A stretch of DNA of 64,000 bases. Origin: Caballeronia sp. dw_19 (lineage in GTDB: Bacteria; Pseudomonadota; Gammaproteobacteria; Burkholderiales; Burkholderiaceae). The stretch is from the NCBI RefSeq assembly GCF_018449515.1, contig NZ_JAAVUQ010000008.1, positions 124,001 through 188,000 of the forward strand, given 5' to 3'. Position 1 is the stretch's first letter, and every line of letters starts with the position of its first letter. Below the pieces are notes generated by a model. The model saw nothing but the letters and a program-made list of their open reading frames with translations, was not told the DNA's origin and did no database searches. A program made the translations under genes and the position numbers. Of this stretch, positions 54,942 to 62,895 are shown in pieces.

Positions 54942-55639
54942 TTGCATGTGAGTTTTTGGGCGAGTCTCGGGTGACAGATCGCACTTGGCGAATTTTGTGC
55001 TGAAGGACAATAGTGCAGATGTTTAGTCGAATGACAAGTGTCCGGCCATTGCGGCTATTTGCCAATGGACGCTTGCGTGACTGCTTCAGACTACGAACCG
55101 GACGTTCTGCGATCGGAAGCCCAGTGAGCATGGCGCTTTCACTTTAACGCCTTTGCCACGCGGTTCTTCAGTTGCTAAATCGACGCCACTTGAGGTGTAT
55201 GTGTTTTTTTGTCCGATAATAAAATAAATATCGATACGCCTGCGCGTTCAGCAGAACCATAGGACATCGAGTTCAGATGGTGAGCCACCGTGCTTTCGTT
55301 AAGAAAAGATCTAAATCATACGTGTGCGCTCGCAGACAGCGCGGATAGCCGCAATCAAGGCGGTTAATGGTTCTAGTGCGCTGCCCGTGACGGATGTGAG
55401 TGCGGCCGGTCTGGAAATCGAGTCGCAAATTTATGCACCGCCTAGCATTGCGCCGCAGCTAGTCCGGTGCTTTCGGCTTTGGCGGGGCCATCACTGCGTG
55501 TGGCCTATCAGAGCACTTTAGTCCAGGAAATTCGAAGCGTGCTCTGGGCAAGTTTCTAAGCGCAACTAATAGAACTCACACGTCCTCGGTGTGGAATAAC
55601 AGCGACCGAAAGAGGTTGAACAGTTACGCTATAGGGAAG
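54942..55639. other. Gene-poor spacer
   Basis: About 700 bases, mixed in composition. Around 55330-55470 the plus strand has a GC-rich frame (RIAAIKAVNGSSALPVTDVS, then LEIESQIYAPPSIAPQL) that could be the remnant of a former gene, but I do not recognise it. No intact gene was accepted. Confidence 0.35.
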
Positions 55640-55816
55640 TGTGGGATGCCCAATCAGTATAGTGTGTGCGTATTCACGCCACCCGTAAAGCGGTGATCTC
55701 TAGCCGATTTGCGAACCTACGATGTACAGTGACTCGCTTCTGTTCAGAGTAGCCGGAACCAATTACGCCTGGCCCGTAAAGCTAACCGGTGCATCCCACT
55801 CGTGTACGATAGCCGT
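55640..55816 (-). ncRNA. Candidate DRT3 non-coding RNA
   Basis: The minus strand just after drt3b shows RNA-like pairing. GTGGGATGC (55799-55791) pairs perfectly with GCATCCCAC (55649-55641), closing about 141 bases. Within it a small hairpin GCGT-GAAT-ACGC is directly followed by ACACAC (55667-55662). A 10-base word GCTTTACGGG occurs twice (55782-55773 and 55691-55682). From memory, DRT3 systems need an ncRNA, and an ACACAC template in it has been reported for Drt3a. The position, the fold and the tract agree. Ends are approximate and no promoter was identified, so it may be processed from the operon transcript. Confidence 0.55.
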
Positions 55817-57808
55817 TCAATAGCTTTTTAGCAACGCCTTTTTCTCTAATGAAGAAAGCAACTCAGCCCGGTTCCACGACGTGAACCAACGATATTGTGC
55901 GAATTTCTTCTGCTGATCTAAAACTTCGTGGTCGCTGGGCGCTGAATTTGTGACCGTTGAAATCAAACGTCTCGTCAATTCTCTTCGTTTTGAATCTTCA
56001 ACGAAGGGACAGGCTAGTATGTCGAGCAATAAATATACTTTCTCAGAATTGGTGCGAATATCTGATAACTCTACAAGTATCGCGTCCACGTCTTTTAATA
56101 TTTTCTTTTTAATATCTCGATATGAATTTTCTAGGTCATCGCCAATATAAAATAGCAGAGACGTTATCTCAAAATAAGACATCCTTCGGTCATCCGTAAT
56201 GTTCACGATCTTTTCAAGCACTGTTCGCGAAACTAAATATTGACGTCCGAGAAGTTTTAATGCAACAAGAATATTAAGTGCTTCGAGCAAAGCAAAATCA
56301 GCACTATCTTTTGATATTTTCTTGAATCCACTACTTTCAAAAAACGAGTTAGATAGTGTGTAAATTAAGCTCCGCACCTCGTTTGCACTTTCGGGCATTT
56401 TTTCATCAAAATAAGCGCATGCGAGATCAGTGATAATGCATATTTTCACAGAGCCGTTTTGACTTGGGCTGATTGTGTAAAAATGGAAAACAAGCTCAAT
56501 AAGCACCAGAAAAAAATCCACGTGGCTATTCTTTGACGCGTCCTCTGGAAATTTATACTTGGCATTCCGCTCAGTAAATGAAATCAATAGATTCGCAAGC
56601 ACCGATATTAAGTAGCCAGAGACTACCTCATAGGCAGAAGGTGATCCGATGCAGGCAGATTTTATTTCGTTTAGAAATGCGACAATAACCCGACGGCGGT
56701 TATATATCCTCTTTGGTGGGAGAGCTAAATCCGGTGCAGCCGAACCTTTCTCGCCGATAAGTTTATCGAATAGACTACGAAGGCTTTTCTTAGCCAATTG
56801 CAATGATCGACTTTTCTCCGTAATGAATGGTCTGACGGCTTTTATCGTTTTACCGGCGTTAAGACTAAGTTTGTAGAATTTAAGGCAATCTTCGACCACC
56901 TTTGAAACGATTTGCGACATTTCGTCAGAGGTGGAAAATATAAATATGTCGTCAACGTAGCGACGAATGGTGTAGTCGATGTTGTTAAAAAATCCCTTTT
57001 TTTCTAACTCTCGGCAGATATTTCGATCGATTCTCTGAAATATTATTTCTGAAAAGATTCGACTAATTTCCGGTCCAATTATAATTCCTGCAGTCTCATT
57101 GTAATTGGACCGTTGCATCAGAGTATCAAAGATCGAGCCGAACGTATTTTTGGTGCTGGCAATAGCTTTGGAATGGGTTTTTGTTTTTAGAGCCCATGTT
57201 ATCGAATGGGTGTACACGCTATCAAAACAACGTGCTATATCGATCGACCAGAACGATGAATATTTTCGCTCGAGACTCAGAAATTCTGTTGAGTCAAAAA
57301 AATGGTGAAGTCGTGTATAGCCACGATAGGAAAAATAGGATGTTAAGTACTTACTTTTCGTCTCGGCCTGCCGGGTAGTAATCGTTTCGGACCGAAATTT
57401 ATATCGGTTCTCTTCTTCATTTTTAGAGTAATATTTACTGGCAATTGTTTCGGGGCACCTAATGCTAAACGGGCTTTCTTTACATGCAAGGATCATTTGT
57501 TGATCGAAACCTTTATAGAGTTCGATGAACTTGATTTGCGTACTTGGGTGTATCAGGGCAAGAGACCGATACGACTCGCTATCTTTCCGCATTTTATATG
57601 GCAGAGGGATCGTATAGTTCGTGATGTCGTCGCTCTGAAAAAGAAACGCCATGACCTTAGGAAAGAAGCTTGTACCTTCCTCGTATTTTTTCCAATGCCA
57701 GTAAAAGCCAATGTTGGAAAATATGACTGGCACATCATACGAAGAAGTTTCAGTCAAGAGAATTCGCGCGTAGTCTTCTTTTTCTACCCGGCGGAGTGCT
57801 TTTGTCAT
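55817..57808 (-). CDS. drt3b: Defence reverse transcriptase Drt3b-like (UG8-type)
   Basis: A 663-residue protein. The reverse-transcriptase core has motif A SIDIARCFDSVY (Asp near 190), a motif B-like GIIIGPEISRIFSEIIFQ and the catalytic YVDD (284-287). The N-terminus reads YARILLTETSSYDVPVIFSN. A helix-rich C-terminal part of about 350 residues has no named domain. ATG 57808 overlaps the drt3a stop in ATGA and has AAAGAGG 9 bases upstream; ATG 57817 is too close to it. Low GC and AT-ending codons set it apart from the window, which suggests transfer. The pair of RTs matches DRT type 3 antiphage systems. Confidence 0.85.
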   Translation of the reverse strand: MTKALRRVEKEDYARILLTETSSYDVPVIFSNIGFYWHWKKYEEGTSFFPKVMAFLFQSDDITNYTIPLPYKMRKDSESYRSLALIHPSTQIKFIELYKGFDQQMILACKESPFSIRCPETIASKYYSKNEEENRYKFRSETITTRQAETKSKYLTSYFSYRGYTRLHHFFDSTEFLSLERKYSSFWSIDIARCFDSVYTHSITWALKTKTHSKAIASTKNTFGSIFDTLMQRSNYNETAGIIIGPEISRIFSEIIFQRIDRNICRELEKKGFFNNIDYTIRRYVDDIFIFSTSDEMSQIVSKVVEDCLKFYKLSLNAGKTIKAVRPFITEKSRSLQLAKKSLRSLFDKLIGEKGSAAPDLALPPKRIYNRRRVIVAFLNEIKSACIGSPSAYEVVSGYLISVLANLLISFTERNAKYKFPEDASKNSHVDFFLVLIELVFHFYTISPSQNGSVKICIITDLACAYFDEKMPESANEVRSLIYTLSNSFFESSGFKKISKDSADFALLEALNILVALKLLGRQYLVSRTVLEKIVNITDDRRMSYFEITSLLFYIGDDLENSYRDIKKKILKDVDAILVELSDIRTNSEKVYLLLDILACPFVEDSKRRELTRRLISTVTNSAPSDHEVLDQQKKFAQYRWFTSWNRAELLSSLEKKALLKSY

Positions 57809-59205
57809 TTTTTCCATGCCTCTTTCAGTGTTTTGAGGTCTTTATTCGTAAAGTAATGCAGTCGACGTTTGTAAAACCCGCTAGAGAAAGTATAGCCGAC
57901 CAACTTGCGTCGCTTTGTGAAGTCAATTTTGCTCTGGATTTTCATCGAAAGTGCGTGATTTTTCGAGAAGAGCAATCCCCGCAGAAGTGCGTCTAGTTTT
58001 TTGAGCGGGCAATCTCGGGTAATATTTTTTTCGTGATAATTGTAATAAATTCCAGTTTTGATACTTATATTTGTAGATGGATCATTTATTATGTAATTCC
58101 CCGTCAAAGCTTTTATGCGGTTTTCGAGCAATGCAAACGCGGCGGAATGTGTCGATGTGCTTATGTAACTAGTGAATGAATTGATAACTCGACCGGTGAG
58201 TTTATCGATTTTTTCTTGACAAATATCGACCTCAATCCTGCGCTTCGGAATTCCGAGAATAGTATCGTGCAGGTGATTATTTTCAAATATCGAGAACTGA
58301 TATCCAAGATATTCGAAAGGATGTATTTTTAAATTTTCTTGATTGTTATCAGTTGCGCGAGGTACAAAATGCTGTGATATTTTTTTCCCCTTTTTATGGA
58401 TATTTAGTCCAGGAAAAATATTTTTATCAAGTAAATTTATAGCAGCTGACTTGTTCAAATCGGGGGACGTAATCAATACTATATCGTCAACGAATCGAGC
58501 GTAAAAGAAAACGTCGTTCTCTCGTTTTATTGCATTGTCGAATTCGTGAAGTACATACTCGGAAAGCGTCGCGCTAATACCAAGGCCCCGGGGTAATCCA
58601 ACGATACTCTGCTTATCGAGTCTATCGAATAACTGAAAAATAAGCAAAATCGTCTGACGCGAGCATTGACCGTCATTCATTAGGCGTTTCTTGAGTTCTT
58701 TTCGATCTATGTTTTCGAAAAAAGATTCGATATCGAAGCGAAAGATATTATACGGCCCGCTCTCTTTTAACATGGAGATCAGGTTTTTTATTATTACATT
58801 TCTATTTTGCTGTCTAATTCGATAGTTCGCACGGATGTTTTGCGAGACCAAGCGTGTGGCCAACATCTGTTCGATGTTGCGGCATTTGTAGGCTGATTTT
58901 CCTCTAATCGTGATCTGATCAAGGTCCGCGTGAAAAAGTGTTCCGGCGTTGATCCCTTGTAGTGTTCTGTTCGCGGCTGCTAGCCGATTCTTGCGGTCGA
59001 GCAGTCTTTTATCATTGATCAGATCGCTATAGGTAATGCATCGCGCGAGTCTTTTCTCTGTATAGGCAAGTTCAATCACATCTCCTCCGGTGAGCGACGC
59101 GCGTGTGTAAAGTGTTTGGTAGGGCCATTTTTTCCTTTGCTTATTAACCGCGCAAGCATTGCGACGAACTGAGTCCTGCAAGCTCGAAAGCTTGAAAAAA
59201 CGCAC
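57805..59205 (-). CDS. drt3a: Defence reverse transcriptase Drt3a-like (UG3-type)
   Basis: A 466-residue reverse transcriptase: motif A FRFDIESFFENID (Asp near 158), motif B-like LPRGLGISATLSEYVLHEFD, catalytic FVDD (238-241), and motif D/E region with FEYLGYQFSI. It has no maturase or endonuclease domain and no group II intron is seen, so it is not an intron RT. It is translationally coupled to the second RT. The start is uncertain: GTG 59205 is the only start near the first motif and lacks a ribosome site. AT-rich like its partner. DRT3 needs both RTs, and from memory their products are complementary repeat DNAs. Confidence 0.83.
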   Translation of the reverse strand: MRFFKLSSLQDSVRRNACAVNKQRKKWPYQTLYTRASLTGGDVIELAYTEKRLARCITYSDLINDKRLLDRKNRLAAANRTLQGINAGTLFHADLDQITIRGKSAYKCRNIEQMLATRLVSQNIRANYRIRQQNRNVIIKNLISMLKESGPYNIFRFDIESFFENIDRKELKKRLMNDGQCSRQTILLIFQLFDRLDKQSIVGLPRGLGISATLSEYVLHEFDNAIKRENDVFFYARFVDDIVLITSPDLNKSAAINLLDKNIFPGLNIHKKGKKISQHFVPRATDNNQENLKIHPFEYLGYQFSIFENNHLHDTILGIPKRRIEVDICQEKIDKLTGRVINSFTSYISTSTHSAAFALLENRIKALTGNYIINDPSTNISIKTGIYYNYHEKNITRDCPLKKLDALLRGLLFSKNHALSMKIQSKIDFTKRRKLVGYTFSSGFYKRRLHYFTNKDLKTLKEAWKK

Positions 59206-59650
59206 TACTTGAATTCGGGGGTGGCGACCGACAGAATTTGTCTTGGTTGAGCTTCTTCATTTTTACCTTCATGTCTTTGCTGACCGATCTGGTGCGCCGA
59301 TGCTATCAGAGTTAGTGTCGTTGTCCGATCCGCATTCTATTACTTCGGGTCAGTGCAAAATTCAGTGACTTCCGCGGCGTTGCCGCATCCGCGGCCGCCA
59401 ACACAGAATGCCCGGTCAGATCAAAACGGCATGCTAGTGGCAATTAGGAAGCAGCGATTTAGGCCGAAAATGGGCGAAGTGAAGACGGTGACGACCATTT
59501 GCGGCTGAACGCCATTCGGCCGAACCACTTGCTTGCGCCTTCAAGTCTTCACTTCATCGAAGCGTATTCGTTTCTTCTGCGTCTCCGCGCCATCCGACGA
59601 TCACTTTAACTACCATCCTAAAGTGACCACCTCTCAAAGCCTCCACCCCC
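59206..59650. promoter_or_regulatory. Spacer with drt3 promoter
   Basis: 445 bases between divergent drt3a and the DUF2000 gene. It should hold the drt3 promoter (minus). A short frame from ATG near 59254 (MKKLNQDKF) runs in another phase across the drt3a start; it may be a leader or a remnant of the true N-terminus. The GC content rises toward 59400, marking the edge of the foreign DNA. Confidence 0.4.
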
Positions 59651-60061
59651 ATGGAATTCGATACCAAAGTAGCCATCATCATCCTCGACGATCTCGCCAT
59701 CTGGCAGAAACTCAACGTAACCGCGTTCCTCGCGACCGGCATCGCGGGCGCAGCGCCTGACGCAATGGGCGAGCCTTACATCGACTCAGCCGGCAGAACC
59801 CACGCTCGCCTCCTCGGCCAGCCCATCATGGTCTACCAAGCCGACACCCCCGGCCTCCTCCGCGCCTTCCGCCAAGCAATCGAACGAGAACTAACCCGCG
59901 CCGTCTACGTCCGCGCGATGTTTTCAACTGGCCACGATGAAGCCAATCGGGAAGTGTTTCTAAAGGAGCCGGCAGACACGCCCGATCTGGTCGGACTGGC
60001 CGTAAGAGGCCCGAAGAAGGCAGTCGATAAAGCCATCAAGGGCTTATCGCTGCATGGATGA
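59651..60061 (+). CDS. DUF2000-family protein
   Basis: A 136-residue protein beginning MEFDTKVAIIILDDLAIWQKL, with the family layout GEPYIDSAGRTHARLLGQPI and YVRAMFSTGHDEANREVF. The fold resembles peptidyl-tRNA hydrolase-like proteins (Pth2-type), but no activity is established. It converges with hpnG. Composition matches the core genome again. Confidence 0.88.
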   Translation: MEFDTKVAIIILDDLAIWQKLNVTAFLATGIAGAAPDAMGEPYIDSAGRTHARLLGQPIMVYQADTPGLLRAFRQAIERELTRAVYVRAMFSTGHDEANREVFLKEPADTPDLVGLAVRGPKKAVDKAIKGLSLHG

Positions 60062-60163
60062 TTGAAACAAGATTGAACCAAGATCGAAACGCGGTCACAC
60101 GCCAACCCACCGACCGCAATTCCCAACTCAGCCGCGCAACGGCCAAGGCAAAAACAAAAAACA

Positions 60164-60919
60164 CTACCCCCCCAAAGCCCCCGCCGCGCCCATAGCATGC
60201 CGCGCCTGAACCAACGAAGTCCTTGCCGCCCGCGCATCCCCCGCGACCCTCAAAAGCGCACCAAGCTGCGAGGGCTCCTTCAACAACTCCCTCAATATCG
60301 GCAGAATCGTCGTAGTCCCATCATCCCGCAACCCAGCCGTCGCAGCGCTCGGCAAACTCCGCCACGCCGGATCAACGATCGCCCGACAAACCGCAAACGG
60401 CAATCCCCGCGCCGTAGCAATCGCCCCGGCAATATGCGATTCCATATCCACCGCAAGCGCCCCAGTAGCCCGATAAAGCGAGCCCTTCTGCTGCTCGCCG
60501 GTCAAAGGCGCAGCCACACCGGCCATCGTCCCTCGAACCGCCTTCGCCTCCAGCGGCGTCCCGGCAAAAGCCGCAAAGAGCCTGGCAGACCATTCCGGAT
60601 CGGTATCAAGCACACCGAACGGCCCCGACACAGAACTCGCGATAATCACCGTCCCCGGCTCCAGCTCCGGCGAAAGCCCTCCCGCCGTCCCGAAACTAAT
60701 AATCCCGGAACATCCCCGCGCCAACGCTTCGCTGATCGCGCGCTCAAGCAAATCCGACCGCGCCGCAAACACCGACTCCACTCCAGGCCCACGCGCGATA
60801 CGCGCTTCAAACGCCATCCCCGTCACCGCAATCACGGGCAGACGGGCATCTTCGGAGCCAGAGGAGCCGGAGCCAGAATTAGACCCAGAGCCAGAAGCAA
60901 AGCTCGGTCGCGAACTCAC
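60164..60919 (-). CDS. hpnG: Hopanoid-associated phosphorylase HpnG
   Basis: Nucleoside-phosphorylase-fold enzyme that removes adenine from adenosyl-hopane to give ribosyl-hopane, the step after HpnH. After a Ser/Gly-rich leader the 251-residue protein shows VIAVTGMAFEARIA, IISFGTAGGLSPEL, GTMAGVAAPL and the purine-site ALAVDMESHIAGAIA with conserved Glu. I chose GTG 60919, whose GTGA overlaps the shc stop, in place of the longer start at 60982 lying inside shc. It is last in the hpnE-shc-hpnG operon. Confidence 0.88.
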   Translation of the reverse strand: MSSRPSFASGSGSNSGSGSSGSEDARLPVIAVTGMAFEARIARGPGVESVFAARSDLLERAISEALARGCSGIISFGTAGGLSPELEPGTVIIASSVSGPFGVLDTDPEWSARLFAAFAGTPLEAKAVRGTMAGVAAPLTGEQQKGSLYRATGALAVDMESHIAGAIATARGLPFAVCRAIVDPAWRSLPSAATAGLRDDGTTTILPILRELLKEPSQLGALLRVAGDARAARTSLVQARHAMGAAGALGG

Positions 60920-62895
60920 ATGCCCGCCGTCACGCGCGACGTACCGTCGCGCATCATGTTCCTGTACCGTGCCAGCGCCCAAAGCGGGAAAAACTTTCTA
61001 TACCCGTGGTATCGCAGATAAAACACTCTTGGGAATCCGGTCGCGGTAAATCGCGTTTCATCCCACAAGCCATGTTCACGCTGCGTGACATGCAGATACT
61101 GCACGCCCTTCGCCACCGCCGGATGATCGACAAACCCCGCCGCCATCAACCCAAGTAACGCCCACGATGTCTGCGAAGCCGTGCTCGGCGCCGCTTCATA
61201 TCCGCGATAGTCGAGCTTGTAACTCTCCCCGCCTTCACCCCAGCCACCATCGGCGTTCTGGATGCTGACAAGCCAATCTGCGGCGCGTTGAATGTGGCTA
61301 TCGGTAAGAGGCAATCCAGCCGCATTCAGCGCACACAGCGCCGTCCACGTCCCATAGATATAGTTCAGCCCCCATCGACCATACCAACTTCCATCGCGTT
61401 CCTGACCGCGCAAAATGTAGTCGAGCGAGCGCTTCGCCGGCTCACTCGTCGCGGGCAATTCACCCAACTGCGCGAGCATCGAAAGACAACGCCCGGACAC
61501 ATCAACAGTAGGCGGATCGAGCAACGCGCCGTGATCGGAGAAAGGAATGTTGTTGAGGTAATACTGCGTGTTCTCAGGCTCGAACGCGCCCCACCCGCCG
61601 TCGCTGCTCTGCATGCCGACGACCCATTCCCGCCCGCGCGCAATCGCTTCGCCATACAACGCGGTACCGTTTTCACGATCGGCGCGTTCCATTGCCATCG
61701 CAACCACAGCCGTATCGTCCACATCCGGATAATGCGGATTCGCGAACTGGAAGGCCCACCCTCCAGGCCGGATATTCGGCCGACGTGAAATCCAGTCGCC
61801 ACGTACATCGAGAATCTGCAGCGGCACCAACCAGTCCAGACCACGCGAAACGGCAGCGCGCGCCTTGGGCGTATCGGCTTCGAGCAACGCGTGCGCGACG
61901 AGCGACGTGTCCCATATCGGCGATAAACACGGTTGGCAATAAGCCTCGCCGTCCGGCGCTTCATCGATGATCAAAAGCTTCTCAATCGACTTGCGCGCAA
62001 TCGCCCGGTTCGGATGATCTTCCGGATAACCGAGCACGTCGTACATCATCACGGAGTTGGCCATCGCCGGGAAAATCGCGCCGAGGCCATCTTCGCCATT
62101 CAACCGTTCATCGACGAAACGCACCGCCGCTTCGACCGCGCGTTGCCGCGTGTGGCGCGGGAACAGCGGATCAGCGGCGCGCAGCACGACATCCACGCAG
62201 CGGAACAGCACGAACCAGCCCTGATGCTGATGCGGCGCACGCGCGGCCATGCCGGCGTTCACGGGGGCATCGAAGAACAGTTCATCGATGCGCACGCCCT
62301 TCGGATTGCGCGCGCGCGGCCGCTTCGCGTTGAGCACGAGCAGCGGCACGATCACGGTCCGCGCCCAGTACGACACTTTCGACAAATGGAACGGGAACCA
62401 CTCGGGCAAGAGCGTGATTTCCACGGGCATCATGGGCACCGCGCGCCACGACACCACGCCGAACAGCGCCAGCAGAATCCGCGTGAACACGTTCGCTTTT
62501 TCCGCGCCGCCGGCCGCGATAATCGCGCGGCGCGCGCGCTGCATGTGTTCGGCTTCAGGCGAATCGCCGATCATCTTCAGCGCGAAATACGCCTTCACGG
62601 TGGCGCTGACGTCCATCGCGCCATCGGTGAAAAGCGGCCAGCCGCCATCGGCGCGCTGGATCCTGCGCAAGTACCGCGCGATCTTCGCTTCGAGTTCGGG
62701 CTTCGGCGTTTCGCCAAGGTAATGCACGAGCAGCACGTACTCGGCGGGAATAGTGGCGTCGGCTTCGAGTTCGTAGAGCCAGTAGCCGTCGGGATGTTGG
62801 TCGGCAAGAATGGCATCGGCAGCGCGCGCCACCGACGCTTCCAGCGCCGCCGCCGTCACCGGCTGGATACCGGGCGGCTGGACAGTTTCGTTCAT
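60916..62895 (-). CDS. shc: Squalene-hopene cyclase
   Basis: A 659-residue membrane-associated cyclase that turns squalene into hopene and hopanol. The catalytic DVDDTA is at 391-396. Several QW motifs (QxxDGGWxxx) are present, such as RRIQRADGGWPLF near 80, GMQSSDGGWGAF, GQERDGSWYGRWG and SIQNADGGWGE. The C-terminal FYLRYHGYRKFFPLWALARY is typical. Its start overlaps the hpnE stop by one base (62895) and its stop the hpnG start, so the three are coupled. Confidence 0.96.
   Translation of the reverse strand: MNETVQPPGIQPVTAAALEASVARAADAILADQHPDGYWLYELEADATIPAEYVLLVHYLGETPKPELEAKIARYLRRIQRADGGWPLFTDGAMDVSATVKAYFALKMIGDSPEAEHMQRARRAIIAAGGAEKANVFTRILLALFGVVSWRAVPMMPVEITLLPEWFPFHLSKVSYWARTVIVPLLVLNAKRPRARNPKGVRIDELFFDAPVNAGMAARAPHQHQGWFVLFRCVDVVLRAADPLFPRHTRQRAVEAAVRFVDERLNGEDGLGAIFPAMANSVMMYDVLGYPEDHPNRAIARKSIEKLLIIDEAPDGEAYCQPCLSPIWDTSLVAHALLEADTPKARAAVSRGLDWLVPLQILDVRGDWISRRPNIRPGGWAFQFANPHYPDVDDTAVVAMAMERADRENGTALYGEAIARGREWVVGMQSSDGGWGAFEPENTQYYLNNIPFSDHGALLDPPTVDVSGRCLSMLAQLGELPATSEPAKRSLDYILRGQERDGSWYGRWGLNYIYGTWTALCALNAAGLPLTDSHIQRAADWLVSIQNADGGWGEGGESYKLDYRGYEAAPSTASQTSWALLGLMAAGFVDHPAVAKGVQYLHVTQREHGLWDETRFTATGFPRVFYLRYHGYRKFFPLWALARYRNMMRDGTSRVTAGM

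Noticed and set aside
55324..55521. 65-codon plus-strand frame
   Set aside because: The first half looks codon-biased and may be a gene remnant, but there is no match I recognise and the second half loses bias.
57805..59205. Group II intron maturase
   Set aside because: No maturase or endonuclease domain, no domain V/VI-like RNA around it, and a second coupled RT lies downstream.
55817..59205. Retron with msr/msd
   Set aside because: Two RTs in one operon and no msr-msd inverted repeat beside the first RT; DRT3 is the better fit.
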